Shown here: positions 6,301 to 8,904 of the stretch, one piece after another
Numbering within the stretch: position 1 is the stretch's first letter
Layout of the letters: the number at the start of each line of letters is the position of its first letter
Assembly: GCA_964467935.1 (NCBI GenBank)
Contig: CAYYKK010000306.1
Location: forward strand, 1-8,904
From: CAYYKK01 sp964467935
GTDB taxonomy: Bacteria > Myxococcota_A > Polyangia > Polyangiales > Polyangiaceae
Reading direction: 5' to 3'
Length of the DNA stretch: 8,904 bases
Translations under genes and position numbers: made by a program
The notes under the pieces: generated by a model
What the model was told of the DNA's origin: nothing
Databases searched by the model: none
The model's input: only the letters and a program-made list of their open reading frames with translations

Positions 6301-8737
6301 TCTCGTGGACGCGCGATCTCGACCGCTCGGCGGAGCGCTCGAGGACCCGCACCGACTCGTCGCCCCGCCCCGACTTCTCGAGCGCCTCGGCCAGCACGAG
6401 ATCGCCCTCGTGCCCGAGCGGGCCGAGGCGCGTCGCGGCTTCGAGCGCCCCGAGGGCGGGGCCGACCTCGTCGCGCGCGAGATGCACCTCCGCGAGCTTC
6501 ACGAGCGCGAAGGGCGAGGCCTCGATCTCGAGGGAGCGACGCAGGTGCGCCGAGGCCGCGTCGAACATGCCGACGGAGACGAGCGTCGCGCCGAGGTTCG
6601 CGTGCGCTCGAAAGGCGTCGGGCTTCAGGGCGAGCGCGCGCTGAAAGAGCTCGATCGCCTCCTCTTTGTCCCCGCGCTTCGACACGAGGCTCGCCAGGTT
6701 GTTGAGCGGCTTGAAGAGGGACGGATCGCACGCGCGCGCGCGCCTCCAGGCCTCCTCGGCGCGCTCTTCGTCGCCGAGCGCGGCGAGCGTGTTGCCGAGC
6801 ACGTTGTGCGCCTCGGCGTCCGTCGGATCGGCGAGGATCGCGCGCGTCGCGATGGCCGAGGCGCGCTCGGTCTCGCGCCTCGCCAGCAGCCCCCCGGCGA
6901 GCGAGACGAGGCGCGTGCTCTCGCCGCGCGCGGAGGGGTCGAGGCGGCGCGACGGAGGCGTCGCGCCCCGCGCAGCATCGCTCCACGCGAGCTCGAGCGC
7001 CGCCTCGTACCTCTCGACGAACGACGCCGTGTCCCCGAGCGGCGAGGCGAGGAAGCGCTCGCGCAGCGTCCGCCGGAGAGCGGCGCGCGCCGGCGCGTCC
7101 GCGGCCCAGCCTCGGGCGATCGCGACGAACGCGGCCGGCGAGTCGGCGATCGATTCGGCGAGCGAGAGGCGGGACAAGAGCTCCGCCCCGAAGCGTCCTC
7201 GCGCGCGTCCGCCGCGGAGCGCGACGAGGGCTGCGCCCATCCAGATCGCCTCGCAGCAACCGCGCGGATCGCTCGCCCCGAGGGGTTCGAGCACGACGTC
7301 GGTCTCCGCGACGAGCGCGAGGCGTTCTTCGTCGTGCCGCGGCGTCGCGAACGCGACGCGATCGACGGAGACCCCCACGGCGCGGGCGCGCTCGAGCACC
7401 CGCGCACGGAAGACCGCGTCCTCTGCCACCTCGTTCGCGATCCGGAGTCGCCCCCCCGGCACGCCCGCGAGGATCTCCGCGAAGGCGGAGAGCGTGGTGT
7501 CGTCGAGGTCGCTCGCCGGCGCGAACGCGCCGAACGTGACGGGGCCGCTCGGACGCTCCACGAGGGGCAGCGCTGCGGCTCGGAACGCGCGATCCCCCCC
7601 TGCGATCCGGAGGAGCCGCTCCACGTGCAGCCGCTCCGCGTCGGGCTCCGAGGCCGATCGATCGTCCGTGATCCGGCCGTCGAGCGCCCGGAGCCCGCAG
7701 CTCGCGTCGGCGAGGAACGTCAGCTGAACCGGGGCGGCTCGATGCAGGAGCGCGCCGAGGGGAAGCTCGGAGTCGAGCCCCCCGACCGCGACGACGATGT
7801 CGGTTCCCTCTTCGCCGAGCGATCGCGCGAGGTCCCGATCCTCCACGTCGAGCACGGTGCGCGCGCCGTCGGCGAGGCGCGCGAGCCGAGCTGCCCCTTC
7901 GTCGCGGCGTCGCCGCTGGACGAGGTGCACGTCGAAGCGCGCGCGGCTCCGTTCGGCGAGCACGGGCTCGAGGAACGGCGCGATCCGGTCGCACCGGTCG
8001 GGGAGCAGATAGACGAGCCGCAGGCGCTCTCTGTCGGCGGCGGCGGGCCGCGCGAACGCCGTGCCGACGCGACCGTGCCGCGCGTCGAGGACGAGCGCCT
8101 CGGTGAGGAGGTCCTCGTCCGCGGAGCCCGCGCGCGCCATGGCGCGGAGCAACGAGCCGTGCGCGCCGAGATCGTTCGGCGCGAGCGCGAGCGCCCTCGT
8201 CGAGAGGGCCACCGCCTCGGCGCCGAGCCCTCGCTCGAAGCAGATGCGCCCCCGTCGAGCGGCGAGGTCTCGCGCCGAGGCCGAGAGGCCCTCGGCCCGA
8301 TCGAGCTCCTCCCACGCGCGCGCGAGATCGCCCTCGTCGAGGGCGAGGTCCGCGCGCGCGAGGTGGATCTCGGCGCACGGCGAGGACGAACGGAGCGCCG
8401 CGTCGAGGGCCTCCCTCCTCCCGAGGTCGTCGCCCGTCGCGTCCCGCGCCTTCGCGAGCAGCAAGAGCCCGTCGCGTTCTTCCTCGGTCGTCGAGGATCG
8501 GGCGAGGATCGGCCCGAGCCGCGCCGCCGCTCGATCGAAGGCGCCCTCCAGCGCGTCGATCCGAGCCGCGAGCAGCGCCGCGGCCGCGGAGCTCGGGCTC
8601 GCGCGGAGCGCCCGATGGGCGGCTTCGCTCGCGACGTCGACGAGACCGTCCGCGAGCGCAGCGCGGCCGATCGCGAGGAGGCTCTCCGCGTCGTCTCCGA
8701 GCGCTCTGTCGAGGGCGTCGCCGAGCGGGTGGCGCAT
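3308..8737 (-). CDS. Giant TPR protein with two GT41 (SPINDLY/OGT-like) domains and a C-terminal FkbM-like methyltransferase domain
   Basis: This is a single 1809-residue protein. Order: TPRs about 17-190; GT41-like domain about 238-592; TPRs about 609-810 and 911-976, with helical repeats between; GT41 domain about 1024-1390; acidic linker about 1413-1428; methyltransferase-like domain about 1438-1600; helical tail about 1630-1809. GT41 enzymes transfer sugars such as GlcNAc from UDP donors to Ser/Thr of proteins in the cytoplasm. The second domain keeps family motifs: YVSPDFREHS (H1039), DLAGHTESS (H1111), LGYPGTTG, FNTLRKTTP (K1204) and DPFPYGGTTTTCEAL (T1286-T1289). The first domain aligns but lacks them (L321, D410 and P491-R492-G493 at the last three sites; no His in its YLLPDRCDRI). 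The methyltransferase-like domain has VVDVGAGVGAF but SRRE (1534-1537) where FkbM proteins have D-x-x-G. No signal peptide or membrane segment is seen. Start 8737 is preferred over an in-frame ATG at 8872 because GAGGA lies 9 bases before it and the longer form overlaps the upstream gene. GT41 family: high confidence. Acceptor: unknown. Confidence 0.95.
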   Translation of the reverse strand: MRHPLGDALDRALGDDAESLLAIGRAALADGLVDVASEAAHRALRASPSSAAAALLAARIDALEGAFDRAAARLGPILARSSTTEEERDGLLLLAKARDATGDDLGRREALDAALRSSSPCAEIHLARADLALDEGDLARAWEELDRAEGLSASARDLAARRGRICFERGLGAEAVALSTRALALAPNDLGAHGSLLRAMARAGSADEDLLTEALVLDARHGRVGTAFARPAAADRERLRLVYLLPDRCDRIAPFLEPVLAERSRARFDVHLVQRRRRDEGAARLARLADGARTVLDVEDRDLARSLGEEGTDIVVAVGGLDSELPLGALLHRAAPVQLTFLADASCGLRALDGRITDDRSASEPDAERLHVERLLRIAGGDRAFRAAALPLVERPSGPVTFGAFAPASDLDDTTLSAFAEILAGVPGGRLRIANEVAEDAVFRARVLERARAVGVSVDRVAFATPRHDEERLALVAETDVVLEPLGASDPRGCCEAIWMGAALVALRGGRARGRFGAELLSRLSLAESIADSPAAFVAIARGWAADAPARAALRRTLRERFLASPLGDTASFVERYEAALELAWSDAARGATPPSRRLDPSARGESTRLVSLAGGLLARRETERASAIATRAILADPTDAEAHNVLGNTLAALGDEERAEEAWRRARACDPSLFKPLNNLASLVSKRGDKEEAIELFQRALALKPDAFRAHANLGATLVSVGMFDAASAHLRRSLEIEASPFALVKLAEVHLARDEVGPALGALEAATRLGPLGHEGDLVLAEALEKSGRGDESVRVLERSAERSRSRVHETEAILVALLDRGAYEAAARVTEAGAVPISMPLVRRLTSALERGWREDRVDAWLAEVAGARRMVAVVMLLADRLDRRRDDAALERALGRARTIFPGVGAIERRLGVLLDARGRHREASVHLRRALASDPLDVDAEWALLRIRGLEGDVDTAIRGLTKLASASPESDLAPTILAFMNYADSVDARAVFEAHRRWGERTERHVHRVSVPRRAERPTRLKIGYVSPDFREHSVARFIEPILRAHDRRRFEIHAYHTHRVRDAVTERLARLDLVMHHVADRSERELARQIADDGIDILVDLAGHTESSTLGVFARKPAPVQVTYLGYPGTTGLSAVDHRITDAKADPCGYADELSTERLVRLPTTAWCFGPPRDAPDPGASTRRSGVVFGSFNTLRKTTPRVVAAWSELCSSVPGSRLVLKTGGLEADEVRERLLAQFASHGVDRASLVLRGWDRDAATHLTAYREIDVALDPFPYGGTTTTCEALFMGVPVVTLVGDRHAGRVGLSLLSTIGLEALAAPTVDAYLETARALAEDEPRRAELRATLRGRMEATPLLDATRFVPEMEAAYDRMFEAYLARPEPKPEAARVEASLAPDLSLVLPRATPDDPSFDDDDLAPDEGFARRALAPGEKVVDVGAGVGAFTLTAAKAVGPGGEVVAIASDERARACLATSVSSNRLAWVRVEPAPSAQGRGAEGEEAAAPEAAETGPARDLAQLFAGAAFVRLSRREASRERIDLASRCDDAALVFDLADDDRDGPALLSALRERGKVLLEWRDAIRAFVPARTTARRPTLVAAPARRLEAFRARDLLATEEDARADLSPDAHAIAAFAALPYAEGFFGHPQRLPIAIRRHLVAVHGASASLRWTALKRAMLAAVRDVEVRPTVARRMTLARLTLDAGEVELGRELLGRLERELREGATLDLDEPFLCVLARYERFDGHRRARAFVLSQIAEARAIHRDRASAAAAFETIAMWRTVATSGFGGDAAERRLADIVERLTG

Positions 8738-8746
8738 GCGCCGCGA

Positions 8747-8751
8747 TCCTC
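8747..8751 (-). promoter_or_regulatory. Shine-Dalgarno that sets the start of the giant gene
   Basis: On the minus strand GAGGA (8751-8747) ends nine bases before ATG 8737. No comparable site precedes the longer alternative ATG at 8872, which lies inside the upstream gene's coding end. Confidence 0.65.
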
Positions 8752-8760
8752 GCAGAACCA

Positions 8761-8785
8761 CGGGCTCACGGCCAGCGCGAGCCCG
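8761..8785 (-). promoter_or_regulatory. Leader hairpin between the upstream gene and the giant gene
   Basis: As minus-strand RNA, CGGGCUCGCG and CGUGAGCCCG pair over 10 bp (one G-U pair) around the 5-base loop CUGGC. It ends ten bases before the Shine-Dalgarno and begins about 40 bases after the preceding stop. The G-U pair would be a C/A mismatch on the other strand, so structure favours the minus-strand transcript. No T-run follows. It could be a weak terminator, an attenuator or a 5'-leader stabilising stem. Confidence 0.4.
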
Positions 8786-8823
8786 CCGCGCGACGACATC
8801 GCTCGAGCTGCCGATCTCGACAG

Positions 8824-8904
8824 CTAGAGATCGCGGCTCACTTCCATCAAGCGGTCGCGGATGTCGAGGCAATCGGCGCGCACGTAGACGCGATTGACCT
8901 CGAT
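8824..8904 (-). CDS. C-terminal 26 residues of an unidentified upstream gene (truncated by window edge)
   Basis: Read from the window edge, the frame gives a 26-residue end, beginning IEVNRVYVRADCLD and finishing RLMEVSRDL, with a TAG stop at 8826-8824. The mixed but sensible composition (charged helix after a short strand) contrasts with the Arg/Ala-rich products of spurious frames here, which supports it being real. It is 86 bp upstream of the giant gene on the same strand and could share its transcript unless the hairpin at 8761-8785 ends transcription. I do not recognise the family from so short a piece. Confidence 0.55.
   Translation of the reverse strand: MEVNRVYVRADCLDIRDRLMEVSRDL

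Noticed and set aside
6731..6743. Alternating CG run of 13 bases as a Z-DNA or slippage site
   Set aside because: It encodes ordinary Arg/Ala codons in a TPR, and similar short runs are expected at this base composition.
3096..8378. Out-of-register minus-strand frames of 707 and 885 codons inside the giant gene
   Set aside because: Arg/Ala-rich composition without motifs, and they overlap an uninterrupted 1809-codon frame with recognisable domains, so there is no sign of a frameshifted or split gene.
4817..8827. Very long open frame (1336 codons) on the plus strand opposite the giant gene
   Set aside because: Its product is Arg/Glu/Ala-rich with no domain pattern, and it lies wholly opposite a gene with clear TPR and GT41 motifs. 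GC-rich third positions leave antisense frames open by chance.
8738..8872. Longer form of the giant protein starting at ATG 8872
   Set aside because: The extra 45 residues are low-quality, overlap the coding end of the upstream gene, and lack a Shine-Dalgarno, while ATG 8737 has GAGGA nine bases before it.

Overview
The window is a very GC-rich chromosome segment. Third codon positions are almost all G or C, so long spurious reading frames appear opposite and out of register with the real genes. Composition, a giant TPR/glycosyltransferase protein and an FkbM-type methyltransferase together suggest a myxobacterium or relative (Myxococcota). That placement is inference; no 16S rRNA or other marker is present.

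Layout, left to right: (1) 1-662, minus, the N-terminal part of a TPR-like protein with a long Pro/Ala/Ser/Thr-rich linker, cut by the window edge. (2) 726-2033, minus, a complete class I dihydroorotase (pyrC). (3) 2034-2163, an intergenic region that must serve pyrC leftward and a tRNA rightward. (4) 2164-2250, plus, tRNA-Leu(CAG), the only plus-strand gene. (5) 2251-2379, a convergent intergenic region with four 14-bp tandem repeat units and a hairpin at the next gene's stop codon. (6) 2380-3258, minus, an intact FkbM-family methyltransferase. (7) 3308-8737, minus, a 1809-residue protein with the order TPR, GT41-like domain, TPR, GT41 domain, FkbM-like domain, helical tail. (8) 8824-8904, minus, the last 26 codons of an unidentified upstream gene.

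The most notable item is the giant protein. Its second GT41 (SPINDLY/O-GlcNAc-transferase type) domain keeps the expected active-site motifs. Its first GT41 domain aligns over its whole length but has lost each of them, and so looks like a pseudo-glycosyltransferase. Its C-terminal methyltransferase-like domain is also eroded at the FkbM signature, while a separate intact FkbM gene follows 49 bp downstream. A reasonable inference is a glycosylation-plus-methylation locus in which one large scaffold/glycosyltransferase works with a separate methyltransferase; the acceptor is unknown. pyrC and tRNA-Leu are ordinary housekeeping genes beside it.
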